Shown here: piece after piece, positions 29,344 to 44,300 of the stretch
How positions within the stretch are numbered: position 1 is the first letter of the stretch
Layout: every line of letters starts with the position of its first letter
Assembly (NCBI GenBank): GCA_013396915.1
Contig: VWZL01003426.1
Location: 1 to 64,000 of the forward strand
Source of the DNA: Stercorarius parasiticus
Taxonomy: Eukaryota > Chordata > Aves > Charadriiformes > Stercorariidae
Reading direction: 5' to 3'
DNA: 64,000 bases
Made by a program: the position numbers and the translations under genes
Notes under the pieces: model-generated
What the model was told of the DNA's origin: nothing
Databases searched by the model: none
The model's input: only the letters and a program-made list of their open reading frames with translations

Positions 29344-32300
29344 GTAAGTAGTGTTATTTTTATAAATGCTTGTGATATTGAAATTGAACAAAATTAAATT
29401 TATTAAATTCATATAAATCACAATCATAGAAGTTTAAAATGCATTGATCTGTTGACTGATCACAAGTTGAAAACCACTGTTCTTGTATGTACAGTGGGTT
29501 TTTGTAAGTTCTCTTTGAGCTTTTTCGGGTTTGGATATTTTATATCTGCAGCGGACATTCAATAAAATACTGAGGCTGAGGATGTATAGGTTTGAAGTTA
29601 GGATCAGTTGAATTCCGTGCTGCTGCTGTTCTGCTAAATTAGATTGGAGTAGTTACCATTTTTACATCTGGTATTTGTTGTAGCAGTAAGAATTCCATTA
29701 AAAGTTCTCTTTGGTATATTGAGGAGAGGGCTTCCAGAAAGTCAAAACTCTGCCGTCCATTAGCTGAATCTGGGAGTAGAAACAATGTCTGTGTGCCTAC
29801 ACTTGAGGTCTTCATATAATTTTGGTCCTTCCAAAGGACCTTCTCTTCCTTCCTAGAGAATCTTGACAACAGTGAAAATCCTTTGTTTCTGAGTAGCTCC
29901 ACATGATCACCAGGAAAGACTGAGGGAAACTTTGTGGGGAAAAAAGCAACAAGAGTTTTTATTTAATTACTGAATTTCCTTTATTCAGCTGTGACGTAAC
30001 ATTCCAACCACTTCCAGGCTTCCAGTTTTTTGATCTTTTTCAGTAGTCCAGAGCCCTACTTTACAAAGCGGGCTTTTGAATAATGGAGGTGGTGAATTAG
30101 GCCCATAACCAGCAGCTGCTGTCTGTAGAAGTATTTTCTAGGGTTTTGTTTAGTTACTTGTGTGGAAATCCATCCACTGCTTACTTATAAATGAGATCCT
30201 ACGGAGTGGTACAAATATGAAGGTATCTGTCTAGCCGGGCAAAATTGGCTCACTACGTCTTTTACCAACTATCACTTTGAATATACAGTAAGGATGGTGA
30301 GGAGAAGATGGGGACACTCTTAGCGTTGGTGCAAATCCACTCAAGACCGCAAAAGTTGCACAGATACCCATAAGAGCATAGACTGCACTGTGGCAGCTTT
30401 GCTGAGTAAGTCTGGTCATTTAAGGAGGAAAAAAATGCGGTGGATTTCTGTTTGAATAGTTTGCAGATTTAGGAAAAAATGTCTGTTGCTTTCTATCACA
30501 TAGAGAAAATGTAGAGATAAGGCACTGAGGTACAATAAATGACTTATGAAAGCCCCTTCAAAGTAAAAAAGTATACTTCAAAAGTGCCAATTGCTATAAA
30601 AGTTTAAGGAGAATAAATTTCAGATAACTCCATCGGTGTGCCTTTACCCTAATCTTCTGGATTCTTGCTAACATGTCAGTGGTGAATAGCTTTGTGTTTA
30701 CGCTTTTGTTGGCAGTAGAAAACATTTGGAAGGCCAGGGTACAAAAGTAGTTTCGGTTATGATTTCCACAAATGTTTCAGCAGGAGATTACTGCCAGGCG
30801 ATAAAGCCCAAGTTTCAGTCCAGTGAGGGTACGAAGGAAGGGTGATTCTGTAGCGAGACGTTTTCACATCCTTTTTTGATAGCTGCTTTTTAAATTGTGA
30901 AGTCCTTCATTGTAGAATTTTTTGGGGCAAGGATATATTGGGTCCAAGAAACCAATGTTTACTTACTCCGTGTAACGTTGTATTGTTTTAAACGCTGAAA
31001 ATTATGTTGAGGTGCCACCATGATAAATGTCTTTCAGCTTAATTTGAACTAGTGTGTGCATCTGGTTTTATATAGCATAAGTGTTTTTTACCTTCTACTA
31101 CTTCTGGACATGGTCCCTCTGTGTCATTTGTACATGACTTCTCCTTTTCTTTTTAGAAACCACAAGTATAAACTGTGACACAACCCCCAGCCTACTCCCG
31201 CTGTCAGGCTTGTTGGATGAACATTCAGGTAAAATCATGATTCTGTCCTAGAATTGTCTGATTTGCTCCCTAATGCGCATAGTACTTTAATGCTTTACGT
31301 AGTCAGTGTATTTTATAATGAACCTGTATTTTTAATTGATTTACAATAGCCTTCATGCCCGGATGCAGCAGCTGCCTACATGGCATACTGCTTAGTAGAG
31401 TAAATAAGTATAAAACCCAAAATTCCCTGATCCAAGGATCTCGCTGTCTGAATAGACAGAGCAGGCAAAGGGGAAGGAAACAAGTACAGAAAAATTTATG
31501 TTTACAGTTCACTGTGTCAAGTCAGCCCACAAGAGTTGATCTCTTCCTTCTCTCCTCCATCAGAAGGAACCACTGCAACCCCAGCCCTGCACTGCTTCAG
31601 ACTGGAGGCTCCCTGAAAGCCAAGTTTTTGTGTTGGGGCAGTAGGGATAGCAGATGGGGTGCAGAGGAACAAGCAGCCTTGGAGTACAGGGAATTGCAGC
31701 ATCAATGCTGGCCACTTTGTGTATTTGCGTTTTCTATTCTAGTTTTCTTTGTTAGTGTAGCACACTGTAATACTCTGATGATTATTTAATTTGTGCAACC
31801 TGACAGGGTTAACATTAATTTATCCCCACGTTTTCTGTGCTCCCTTAGCCTAGCTGGCATAGTGTAACTGTGCCTTGGAGACAAAATCCCACAGTGACTG
31901 CAAGAGAGCACAGTGCAGAAAAGGAGCAGACTACTATTTTTTTTTGGTATTTATCTTGCAAATGCTGTACAGAGGGTAACTCCAACCTCCTTTCCTCCCA
32001 CCGCTATCCGGAGAGGTTACTGTTGTTAGGTAAAAGGTAGGGCTGTTGTCTGTGACTATGCTGTCTGCTAAAAGCAGCCCCGCAGTCAGGATTTGACTTG
32101 CCTGACAGATATATAGCGATCTCACAAGGCAAAGCATTAGGTTATGGGCAAAGCATTCCCTTCGGGATATGTCATAACCCTTCCGATCTCATGGAAGCAC
32201 GCACCAGGCCCATGCTGGCTGTCCACAGGCAATCTTCATTGCTTCTGACTTTCAGCAAGATACAGAAAACAGGTATGATACAGAGCAGTGGCGTTTTTTT

Positions 32301-35300
32301 TCCAGCCACTGTTGAAACATTTCTTTCAAAGCTGTAAGGGTATAGCTGCTGTGCCTGACTCTTGCATGGAGACAGAAAGGAAAAGAATTAACTTTCACCC
32401 TGATTCCTCTCCATTTAATTTTTAAACAGCAAGAAGTCTGGTCCTTTGTGTGCATCAGATGAGTGTACATGCTGACCTATCTGTAATGAATAAGCAAGGG
32501 GATAACCACCTTCAATTTTTCCAAACACTTCCTTTTTGTTAGTCTCTCTCCGCTGGTTGGAATACTATTCCTGGGCAGCTGCTTGATACTTCCGGTCTGA
32601 ACGTATCCAACTGTGGATAGAGGATTATCTGTATATCAGCAGGCAAAGATAACAGTTTCAACTCTGCACACAACAGTGGGATACCACACAACACTGCTGC
32701 AGAGACGCAGCCCCGTTGTTCTGTGCTTACAGCCATCTGATTGGACTTTCTCCTTACATGCAATTATAGTCCAGTACCTTTGGGCTGGTAGCTGACGGCA
32801 TTCCAGACACTCCCTGCTGTTGGAAGAAGTCAAGGTTCTCTTCCTTTAGGCACTTAGAGACCGAGGCTATGAGTCTGCATGTGGAGATTAGTGGTGGGGC
32901 TGTCACAGAAAGGGTTTACTACCCTAAATTGGTAGTGATGGGAGTACAAAAACGATGGAATAAGAAAGAAACACGGCTAGCAAGTTTCCCGAAGATCATG
33001 GAAAATAGCTGGGATGTTCAGGAGATATTTTGGAGGGAAGAGGGGATTATGGGTTTGCAATCCAGATAATATGTTCCATGAGGAGATAAGTATTATTTTG
33101 TAAACACAAATATCTTGATAATATGAGTAAAGTAACTTTAATCTATTTAAGAAAATTGCCAGTAGCACCACACTGGGTGGTTTAAAAGGATGCGCGTCAA
33201 ATGCACGTTCAAACACAGATTTGGTGTTTAACCAAGCAAGTAGAACACTCACTACCGAAATGATAGTGAGTCTAGTATGAATCATGATAATTACAAATAA
33301 CACTTTTTAATATTTTCAAGACGATAATTCCTAAATGCATGGTTGTAGAAAATCACATTCAAATTGATTCCAAGGTTGCATTGGTTTGTGTTTCAATGTT
33401 CTGTACATACAGGAACAGATTAAAGGAGGGGCCATACACTTACCATTCTGTAGCAAAATCAAAATATAAACAACCACAAGCCTGAATCCAGATTCCCACT
33501 GGAGTCCACCTGCTTGATTCAACTAAGAGATATGAAATGCCCTTGTGTTTGGAAATTACTGAAACTCATCCCATGCAGCCCTGACTAGCTTCTCACCGAC
33601 TTTGATTACATTCCTTGACTTTGATTACACTTTGATTACATTTTCACACTAAATGTGAAAAAAAGTTTTGCAGCACAAAGATATTTCCAGAAAATTATGG
33701 AAATTCAGGTATAAATTATGCCAAGTTTTTAAATTCTGGACATATTGTTAAGGAGTGTGAATATATTGGAAAAAGTGGGTTTGTGAGGTTTTAAAAACGT
33801 ATCAATACACTTGTGCACAGTACTTAAGGGGACTTTAACAGATCTCATAATTTAGGTGAAAATGCCAAAATAATATAAAATGTAGCCAAAGGTAACCGGT
33901 AATCTAGTTGTCAATACATATGAAATGAACCTATGGATTTCTTTTCTATAAAGCAATCTAATTCATTACACTTTCTCTTACAGGTGATATAGAATGGATT
34001 ACAGATATCCCACCCAATGTGAACTTGAAATTAAAAGCATATCTGTTCCCTGAACACTTAGCATATGTGGAGCTAGTATATAATTCTGGATCTAAAAATG
34101 CAACAGTGAGGACTCTTAAGAAACTGGATGTTGAGTCTATTCAGGTATTCTTTTCACCACATTTAAAACGTAGATATAAAGGTTTTCTTGACAGGTGAAA
34201 AGAAGTAGCACTAAGACATAAATTTTAATTGTTCATTCTCTTATGATAGAGGTCGCTATTCCAAAAAAGTGACTCATCAGAAAGAGCAGCATAGACTTCA
34301 GTATCTACTTCTCAGTAATATCTGTTAAATGTCTTCAGTTTCCTGTCACTGTTAAACTTCTGATCAGTCAGACAGGCATCTGACAGTCAGACAGGTTCTT
34401 TCCTAATCACATATTGTCACTTGTAGTGGAAGCTGTAAATAGGCAATAATGATAGGCGTCACTTTTCTTAAAACTCATCTCTCAGTAACATGAATTATTT
34501 CATCAAAGTGAGATTGATCACATAATTCGGTAGAAGGCAACCCTTAATCATATGAATGTTTACACAAGCGTTCAACTTCACACGTGAATTCGCCCCTGTT
34601 GGTTGATGCATAAAAGGATAGGTCTTTCTTTCTAGGCCATTCTTGCTCTTTAGGACTACCAGGAATCCATCAAGCAGTATTAATATTTTTCCTGGCTGAA
34701 GTTGTCTCTGAATATGAAAATGGTGTAGCTCTGCAGAGCAAGCGGAGGTGATTTTTTGTACAAGTACTACTTCAGAGTAGCACTGTACTTGAAAGAATTG
34801 AGCCATACGTATTTTAAAAAAACACTGTTACAAACAAGAATTTTAATTGATGAAAATGCATTTACAACTTTTACATTCGCATTTCTCATTTGGATATTTT
34901 CCAAATGGCTTAAAACGTTTTAGGCTTCCTACCCATTCTCTGTTAATTTTTCTTTCAGGGAGAACAGTTAGGTACATGGATGGTGGGATCTAGGTTGGTG
35001 GATATGAGCAGTAGATGAATGCCAGCCAAACAAACTTTACGATTAATCATCTGTAATTACTTTGCTATATATTATATGCAGTATGTTTTGGTACAACATA
35101 TTGAAATGATAAAAAATAGCTGAATTATGCTCCTGTAACTGAATCAGATGAACAATTCACTGTTAACTTAGTATGGCACACCTGAGAATTCAAGTACTCG
35201 AAGTGGTTTGTATAATTTTGACGTAAACATTCTTTGACAATCATATTAGGAGTTCATAGATAATAATATTTATTTGCTTGTTTGTTAATTTTTAGAGTGA

Positions 35301-38300
35301 CCATCTTTTTTATGCTGTTGTTTGCCAAAGAATTGGAACGGTAAGTAAGAGACGTGTTTTATCAACTGGATTTTTTTGTCTAAGTTTCATGCAAATGACT
35401 ATTTTCTGAAATAGTATTCCATTTAAAGATATGATGCAGGGAGTTAAGAGCACCTTGTAGAAGATATATTTGTTTAAGCGTGCCAATTGGAACGAGTGTT
35501 TTTATTCACGGAAAAGCCAAGATAAATTTTAAAAAGTTAATTTCAAAATATTTATACAATCTTTCTACTCCATTATTAGAAATGCTAGTCTAACTCTCTC
35601 ATTACAGTTTTTAGAACTGAAGGGGTATCTCTTTGAAGATCTCATTTGATATGATGAAATTAAATGTTAGCAGTAAGCTGCTACCTCACTGCTGTCATTT
35701 CTAACATGTCTTTTGCTTCCATTATGAAGACGAATGAGATAGAGAATGCACGAGACTTAGCCTTAGAAGACATAAATGACAATTCTCCACAGTTTCTACA
35801 AACTCACTATAACGTTTCAGTATCAGAGGTGAGTTATGGCAAATGTTAATATTTTTTTCTTGTGATATTTTTAGATTACATTTTGGGTTCAAAACGTATG
35901 AGGTTCTAATGTCACCACACTGATACTAGATCATTACATGCACTCTTATGGGAATTTTCTACACCTTCCCCTGGGTGTGGAAAAGAATGGCTGGGCTGCA
36001 TGTGTAGCTGGAGGCATGAGGTGAAGAAGAAACATTTGGCTATCCAACCTAAAATGGAAATTGGATGTAATTTGCATATGCTAAGGAGGTGGCACGGAAG
36101 TTAGGAAGGGGCTTGTGACTGAGCATCTGATAATCTTTTTTTCCTCTAGGTATCTGCAATAAATTTCACTGTTATAAAAGTGGAAGCTCTGGATAAAGAT
36201 TTTTCATCCTTTTGGAGCCTCCTTACTTACAGTCTTTGGGTGAGTGCCCTTTGTTTGTCAGAGACTGTGAACACCAGTCTACTTTCATGTGAAATACAGC
36301 CTGGTATCTGATCCGAGTGTTCTGTCTTGCACTGTGCAGTTAAGATTACAATCCGCAAAAAGCCAGCATCAGAAAGACCATTTCAAATTAGAATTTATCC
36401 CACAGGATCAGCCTAGCATGCAGAGAGCCCTGAATCTTGTTTCTTAGCATTTGCGAAATGTTTTGCGGCACTTTTCAGCTACAGCTAAGGAACTCTGTGG
36501 TCCTTTTTAGAAGCAGGAGTGAAACAGTTTCCCCTCTTTTTAAAATATGAATTTGACTTGCTATTGATCTCCAGTCCTGCTGAAGTGTACGTGTAAACCA
36601 TCTGAAGTAAGATTATTTCAACTAACTTTACATATCTGCAGTGGAGATCTTTACATTTGAGCTTGCTGTCTCTGCTCCTTTTATAGCTGGTGAGAGGAAG
36701 CTGATGTCATTCGTCTGATCTGCTTTAGTTATTGACCATAGGATGAGATAAATCAGACAGAAAATCTAATGGCATTGATGGAAGAGGCAATAAAATATAT
36801 TGAAGAGTATCAGCATTTTCCTTTCCAGTGGTGGTGTTCGAGAGATTCCTGGTGCTCTATGAAGAATAGTCCAATAATAAAGGTGGCAAGGAAAAAGAAA
36901 ATGTATTTAATTGTCAATCATGTAAAATATGTGATTTATTCATTTAATAGGGTCCAAACTCTGATTACTTTTATATAAAGGAAGGAGATGGAAACATCCT
37001 GGTGAATAAAACATTGAATTACAACAAGATCAGCCTTTTCAATTTAACAGTCCAAGCAAAGGTATGATATAAATTAAAAGAAGAATGAGAATCAAAATAG
37101 TTCCACAATGATACTTCTTTTGTTGTAACATCCCAGTTTCTACAAATTTAAAACTTAGGGAGTTCCCAAGCCAAAAGTTGCATCTGCATCTTGGCTCATA
37201 TTGAAGACGAAGTGGCACATTCTTAATGTTTGAGCCATTGTTTAAGTCTCCCCTCAAATACCAGCCCAAGTTTCTTTCTGTGTGTATTTCTTTAAGTATG
37301 TATATTGTACATATTTAATCCCCACTATTGTAATATATATTCAACTGTTCATTCTGGCAAATCTATCCTATTTTTGCTGCAGCTTACCACCTGCAGTCTT
37401 TTGTGTGTCTTTTTGAGATTTGAATATATATTTGCCTTCAATTCCTTTTAGAACTAAAAATAAGTAATCTTGGCACACTTGTTGTGGTATCTAGCAAATA
37501 GTACACACATTCTGTGTCCTACTGTGTAATACCTGCCTGATATAAAATTAATAATTAAGAACAATTACTTCTTGACAGTATAATTCCTAGAACTGGATTT
37601 CTAGAATTGGAAAAACCTGACAGGGTGAGAGTTCTCGGATTAAAAATGCTTAGACACTACAAAGAACGTATAATAATATTCTGCTGTATTTTCCACTGAG
37701 AAATGGCTCTTTCATTACAATATTTCTTATTTTCTTCTTTCCCTTGGGATGTAGGAAAAATTTGGAAATAACAGCGATACTGTGTCATTACTAATTAATG
37801 TGCAAGATTATGATACGATGAACCCCTATTTCAGTCATTCAGTGTACAATGGAAACATCAGTGAAAACCAGGTAAAAGCTCTGCACTGAATACTGCAAAA
37901 GCAAATAGGTTATTCCTGTCCACAGTGCTCTTTTGAGGATTCTTCATCACAGAGCGGCATAAGATGGAGGGCCACTGTTTTGTGCTAACTGGTGAATTGT
38001 AAGGTTATCACTGTAGACCTCCAAGTACAAGGTAAACGGGCTAATATTACATGAAGCATAAAACTTTCTACTGCAGAAACAGATTCTTTTGTGTTTGGAG
38101 GAAAAAAAAGAAAAAAAAACCTAAAGAGGTGTTGTAAAAGGGTTTTTACTGTAAACTTGGAAGGGCAGTTGACTGCCCATCAGTCCTGGGGTTAGCTGCC
38201 TGGTTTCAGTTTTAAATAGTGTAATTCCTTCATACTTCATTACAATCAGATAAGCAAAATAAGAATCTGAACAGTAAACTGTGGTTTATACTATATTGTA

Positions 38301-41300
38301 ATATTTTTTTTTCCTATGTAGGGTGGAAATTTCTGGGTGGAATGTATTTGTTTAGCTCATGCTTTATATGTATTGACACAAAAAAAAAGATCACAGAACA
38401 ACAACACCAGAGTAATCCACTAAAAAGAAAATTATTATCTTATTATCCTTATTTCTTTATCATCATCTTCACGTTAGTATATTTTAAACCATGTATGCTT
38501 TTGCTGTTATACCTTTGGTGTCCCTTTTGTTAGAAGTTCATCTTTAACTGCCTGAAAGGAATAATTTCAGATCTTCTACAGTGTTTTTATCTTTTAAATA
38601 AATTACTGTTTTTGTTAGGGCTGCAGTGTAGACTTGCACGTTGTTTTCCAGGAGAGGAATGGAACTGAAACATTCGGTGTTCTTACCATGAATTCCATCA
38701 GTGACTACTGCTTCATAACCTGGGGTTTCTCAAACACAGTGTATCTATCAAATGTTTTGGCCATCATTTTCCTCTGTAAAGGGTGTATGGCAGAGAGAGA
38801 ATTTTTTAAGCACACGTTGTTTTAATCAAAATTGTGACTTAATGAACAAATTAAAGATTATGTGTAGTTTTTTCAAGTTAATTGAGTTAATATATGTTTT
38901 CTAGATGGGTCCTCTGGCTATTCTCCCAGAGAAGATATTAGCTAAAGATGGAGACACAGGTATAAATGAAAAAGTATTTTACAGCATCAAACTAGGTAAG
39001 AGCCTTTATTTTTTTCTAGACATTCACACAGCAATGAAGAGAACTGAAGGGAATGATAGTGATGTGCAGTGTACAGTCAGATGTCTTAACTGCATACATC
39101 TTCACTGCAGTGCTGCTCTGTGAGCTAAATCGGCTTAATTTCAGTCATTAGAGCTGTTTAGATGTTCTTAACCTTCCTCCAATAAACAATTACTGATTCA
39201 AAATGTAAGTCAGTTTAGAGGTTTCCATTTGATCAAAGGATTTCCATTCAGGAAAATTCATGACCATCTAGAGAGAGAATTCCACCAGGAGCTTTTCCTC
39301 CTCCTGACGTAATTGCTAAAAGCTCATGAAATGCTTAATTTGAGAGCCTGGAAGTGCAAGAATTGTTTTGAGGAAAGAACGTTTGAAAAAAAGCATTTTA
39401 TCTGGAATGTCTGTTCATTTTTGCTATGGCTGAGAAGATAGCAGTCATAAAAAGGACAGATCAGACCTACTGTTCTGGTTCATTCTCATTAAGCCATTGC
39501 AATTTCTTTCTTTTCAGTGAAACCCCCGGCCTACAGGAACACCTTGTCAATCAATGCAGACACTGGAGAGTTGGAAGTAAAGACTGCAGTTGATAGAGAA
39601 GAATGTCCGTACCTTGTTGTGGGCATTCAGGTAGTGACTGTTTTAGAGTTCAGTGTGTTAATACTGAGTCTCAATTTCATAAAATGATACGTGAATCCAT
39701 GTTGCTGTTAATAGTATTTCTCATAGTAATGTTAAAGCGTGGTTGGTATCAAGGCTCCATCCTGCCATTTAAAACACAATATAAAGGAAAACTTCATTTG
39801 TTGAATATATGCAGTCATGTCATGTCCTTGTGTTAAGCTTGAACAGCTCGCTGTTATCAGGGTATGGAATTTAGAGCTACAAACTCTGTTTTCTAGGCAA
39901 CTCAGCAAGACAATATTTTCAAAACAGCTGATGCAGTAGTTCTGGTTACTATTCAAGACATGAATGACAATGATCCAGTATTGTCACAATCAACTTACAA
40001 TGTCTCAATTCCGGAAAATTTCCCAAATGGGACGGAAGTTCTTCAAGTAACAGCTACTGACAAAGATGAGGTAAAATGACAATGTCATTATGGTTGCTAC
40101 AAATACTGCATCTCTGAAATAAAATACATTTGCATTATACAGGTGCTAGAGAATCTTTTTTCCTGACTATCTTAAATATGCTTAAGCAAAACAAACTTAA
40201 TTTCACTTCTTCAAGGGGTAGAGTACTGCAGCCAAAGAATAAATTTGGGCTGGTTTGCGTAAGATCCCAAATATGAAAGTACAGAAGTGCGAAATGGACA
40301 CAAAGCTGCAATTCACCTGGAATGCTCTCCACCTGGAAAATAAGAAGAAAACATCCTAAGGGACTAGCTCAGCGATTGTCCTTTTTAATAACAAATATCA
40401 TTACTGTTTGCAGGGAGGCTTCCAGGGAACTTTTAATCTCACTCCAGCTGACACTCCCTTCCAGCTAAGTCCAGCAGGGATCCTAACTGTGAGGAACTCC
40501 ATGCTGTTGGACAGGGAGAGAATGCCATCTATTCACCTACAGGTATTAAAAATAAACCCACTCCTTTCCAAAGCAACCCAAGGCAACCAGGTGACACCTG
40601 ATCTGTCCTGGCAAGAAGCTGACTCTTATATGGATCAGCAGCTTATTTGAAGAATCAAATCCAGACTTTTGACATTAGAGCTCTCTGGAAGGAAACACCA
40701 CTAGTGATGCAGTTTACTCAGCTTGTGATCATCGTTCATTCTTCTTACTCCTTACAGAGCATGCATTTGATAATAATTTTACTGCATCATTTTTAAAGGT
40801 CACTGCTCGAGATCATTTGTCGCCTTACAATGAGGCACACTCTACAATCAACATATTGTTGTTGGATGAAAATGACAACAGCCCAACCTTTAGAGGCACA
40901 CCATATAAACGAGATATCTTCACCAACATGACTGCAGGAATGTCCGTTCTTCAGGTACTAGAAGTACAAAGTAAAAATGACATTTTTATGAGTTGAATGT
41001 ATGCATGAGTTCTTGCTTGAACTTGTGTAACAGTCCTATTGAATAGGGGATCTTTTTTGAACTCCTCTGAGTTCAGAAACAATCCACCTTTCACTTCAAA
41101 GCTTACACCCATTGATATTCCATGATCACAGTGTCCTGGATGCTCTAAGGATACCCCAGGTCAGGGAACAAATGATAAAGGGTTTTTATTCTTGATCTTA
41201 GATGCTGTGCACCATCCTGAATTCCACAAACATAAGACATAAAATAAGATTCTTGGATTTAGTTGGTGTAAGGTGTTTAAAGAAAACTGGGTGTTGCTAG

Positions 41301-44300
41301 AGTCCAGAAATCAAACTAATTGTAAACATTTTGGAAAGGCTGCTGAATGCTGAAGCACCGTGGATAATTTTTAGATACAATATACTTTCTGTAAGACAGT
41401 AAACCAGTTAACCAAATAAAACAGGAAACTAAGATAAAAATAGCTTCGGGAGCTGAAATATATAGGGAGTCACTATCAAAACTCATACCCAGGTGTGCTG
41501 ATTTAATGGATCATGATGTGATCTCTTGAACAATCTACCTCCAATGACTGGAATTATTATGAAATGAGCTTTCTGAGATAGAAGTTTTGTGTCATTCACA
41601 TGAGTTACACAGGGGCAGGATTTCACTCTTACTGTTGGAATGATACTGTATGTGCATCGAAGAGCAAACGTTCTTACTGAGGTTTAACCTAGGAATCATG
41701 GGGAGTAGACAGTCAGTCACTTAAAGGTATAACCAAATTTTACTGTGGCTATATTTAGTTGATTTTTATATATATAAAATTATCCAGACCTATTATTTGC
41801 TGTAAATGAGAGGGAAAAAAACCCACAATTAAGTCTTAATTATCTGCTACCTGAATGATTTTATCTGCAAACTACACAAGAATAAGCAATTCTGTGTTAC
41901 ATGATAACAGCACAAGAAACTAGAGTAAAATTTTGGTTTTTTTTTTCTCCAGGTTGCTGCTGATGATCCGGATGATGGCATAAATGGAGAGATAAGCTTT
42001 ATCTTAGCTGGTGGCAATGAGGATGGATACTTTGGATTGGATACATCCACAGGACAAATCAGTTTAAAAAGAGTAATCCCATTAGGAGTCAACCAGCGTA
42101 AGAACTTTGTCTTGTGGATAACAGCTATTGATGGTAAGACAAGATTTTAGTACAGGTGAACACAGCTATATTCGGTAATGGCATTTGGTTTGTTTTATTT
42201 TTTACTTGAAGGAATACTGTTAAAATATGTTCCCAGAATTTGTTTTAACAATATCGTATATTTTTATCTGCTCTTGTTTGTGGAAGATAAGAAGAAAGCT
42301 GTCTTATTGACCCAAAGTAATTGCTGCATCTCTGGCAAAACACTGCTTCCTGATGATGCTCTTATATCAAATTTAAGTTTTCTTTATGGCTGTGGGAAGA
42401 ATGTGCAAAATAACATACATCTCACACCTTCCTTTAACTATTGACTGGTGTTGCACAGCATAGAATACAGAGATTCGGGCACAAGCTAAGAACTTATAAT
42501 TCAGTTAATGGAGTAAAATGAAAGTAAAATGTGATGAGTAACTTGGTCTTTGTTTGCACATCCATGTGGGTATTGAAAAATGAAAATGGAGATGCCAAAG
42601 CCATTTTTTGGATGACCAGCACAAATGTGGTTTTCTTTTACTGTATTTGTTGAGGGTTTCTTTGTTTTGAAAGAATAACAGAGAACTTAGTGAACATTTA
42701 TGATCTGAATAAGGACAGCGATAAATGTTACCTAGGAATGGAATCCCACTCCTGGTAGCATGAGCACACAAAGTGTTTTTCAGCCTCCTGATTTTCCCCT
42801 GATGTGGTCACTATGACCTCTGTGTCTTCAAATTGTGGCTCCATGGTTACAATGGGAACTGGGGGGAATACGATTACAAGAGAGATTCATCAGTCCATCT
42901 TTTGTCTGTCTGCTAATATTGCAGTATGTATTCAGGTTCATGTATTGTAAATGTAACGCCTAATGCATGAAACTGATCTTGGTTAAGACCTCTCAGCAGT
43001 ACTGTAATAGTAGCAGTAAGGATTTAAAAAAAAAAAATTAAAAAATTAGTACCAGTGAAAAAGCGTATTTTTCTTAGGCAGAAGGTATTTTGTGCATCTG
43101 CTGGGAGATTGTTTTCTTTTGCTTGCAGGTGGGACAATTCCAAGAAGTTCATCAGTGCCAGTACAGATCTTTGCAGTTGGAGATTCCAGACCTCGGTTTA
43201 TCCAGAAAACATATAATGCATCTGTGGAAGAAGAGTTAGCCAGTCCTGTTGAAGTAGCAAGAGTAAGAACAACTTTATTCTGTCACTTGTATAGGACATG
43301 ACAGCTATAAGAAAATCCTGTAATATATATGTGCTCTAAATGTCTATATTCCCCATAGTTATGGATAACTAGATGTTGTGTTTTCTTTTCTGCATATCAA
43401 GCTTCACATACTACATACTGATCACATCCCTCAGATGAAGCCTATCACCCACAAAGCCTATTCCTTCCATTGCAAACCTTTAAACAGCATCTGCTACCAT
43501 GTAACATAAAAAAACCAAACCAAAACAAAAACAAATCTTCGCCCAAAAAGAAACCCACTAAACCCAAACTAAATAAACCCCAGAACTGCTTGACAAAGTA
43601 AACTTTCATACTTAGCCCTTTGTTGACTTTGGATATTCCCCCAAAGACTAGGATAGGCAATATTCGTTCATCTGTTGGTGATAAATCTAAACCCCTGTGA
43701 CATGATATAGGTAAGAAATGGTGACTTCCCAATCAGAGGACTGTCATAAAGGCTTTGTCAAAGAAGGCTCTAGAACTTGCTCCTCTATTTTGATCAAAAA
43801 ATGCTCAGACAAGCAGGCCACCAGAGGGCACTGTGCTAGCTCCTTCTTAGGTGCAGTTCTGAAAACAGATGGGAGGTCTGATACCAAAGCAGAGAGAAGA
43901 TAATGCATTTTAGTGTTTGATTTGTTGGCTGCCTGAGTTAATTAATCTTTCACTTTTTTTTTTGTATAAAGAAAGGCAGAACCAAAGGTTAAAGTGCAGT
44001 CTGTTGTTTTTGTTAAGTATTACACGTATTTACATTTCTGTATTAGTGGTGTTCTAACAAAAGGCAGTTCTTTCCAGCTGTATTTTTATGTACATTGTGG
44101 CTTGATTCTTACTTCTTTTAATGAATAAAATTAGCAAAATAAGTTTGGACATAGTTAAAACCATTATTCTTTTTTAGACAATGGTTTGTTGGTTTGAATT
44201 TAACTTATTAACTTATGGATAATATGCTGTATCTTACACAGGTCGAGTATGAGTCTTTAAATCCCCATATACCAATTACATTTCAAGTATTGACAGAATC

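Noticed and set aside
31355..31789. 144-codon plus-strand open frame in cadherin intron 2
   Set aside because: It runs through a CR1/L3-like fragment and shows no family resemblance. The real exons around it join in phase without it.
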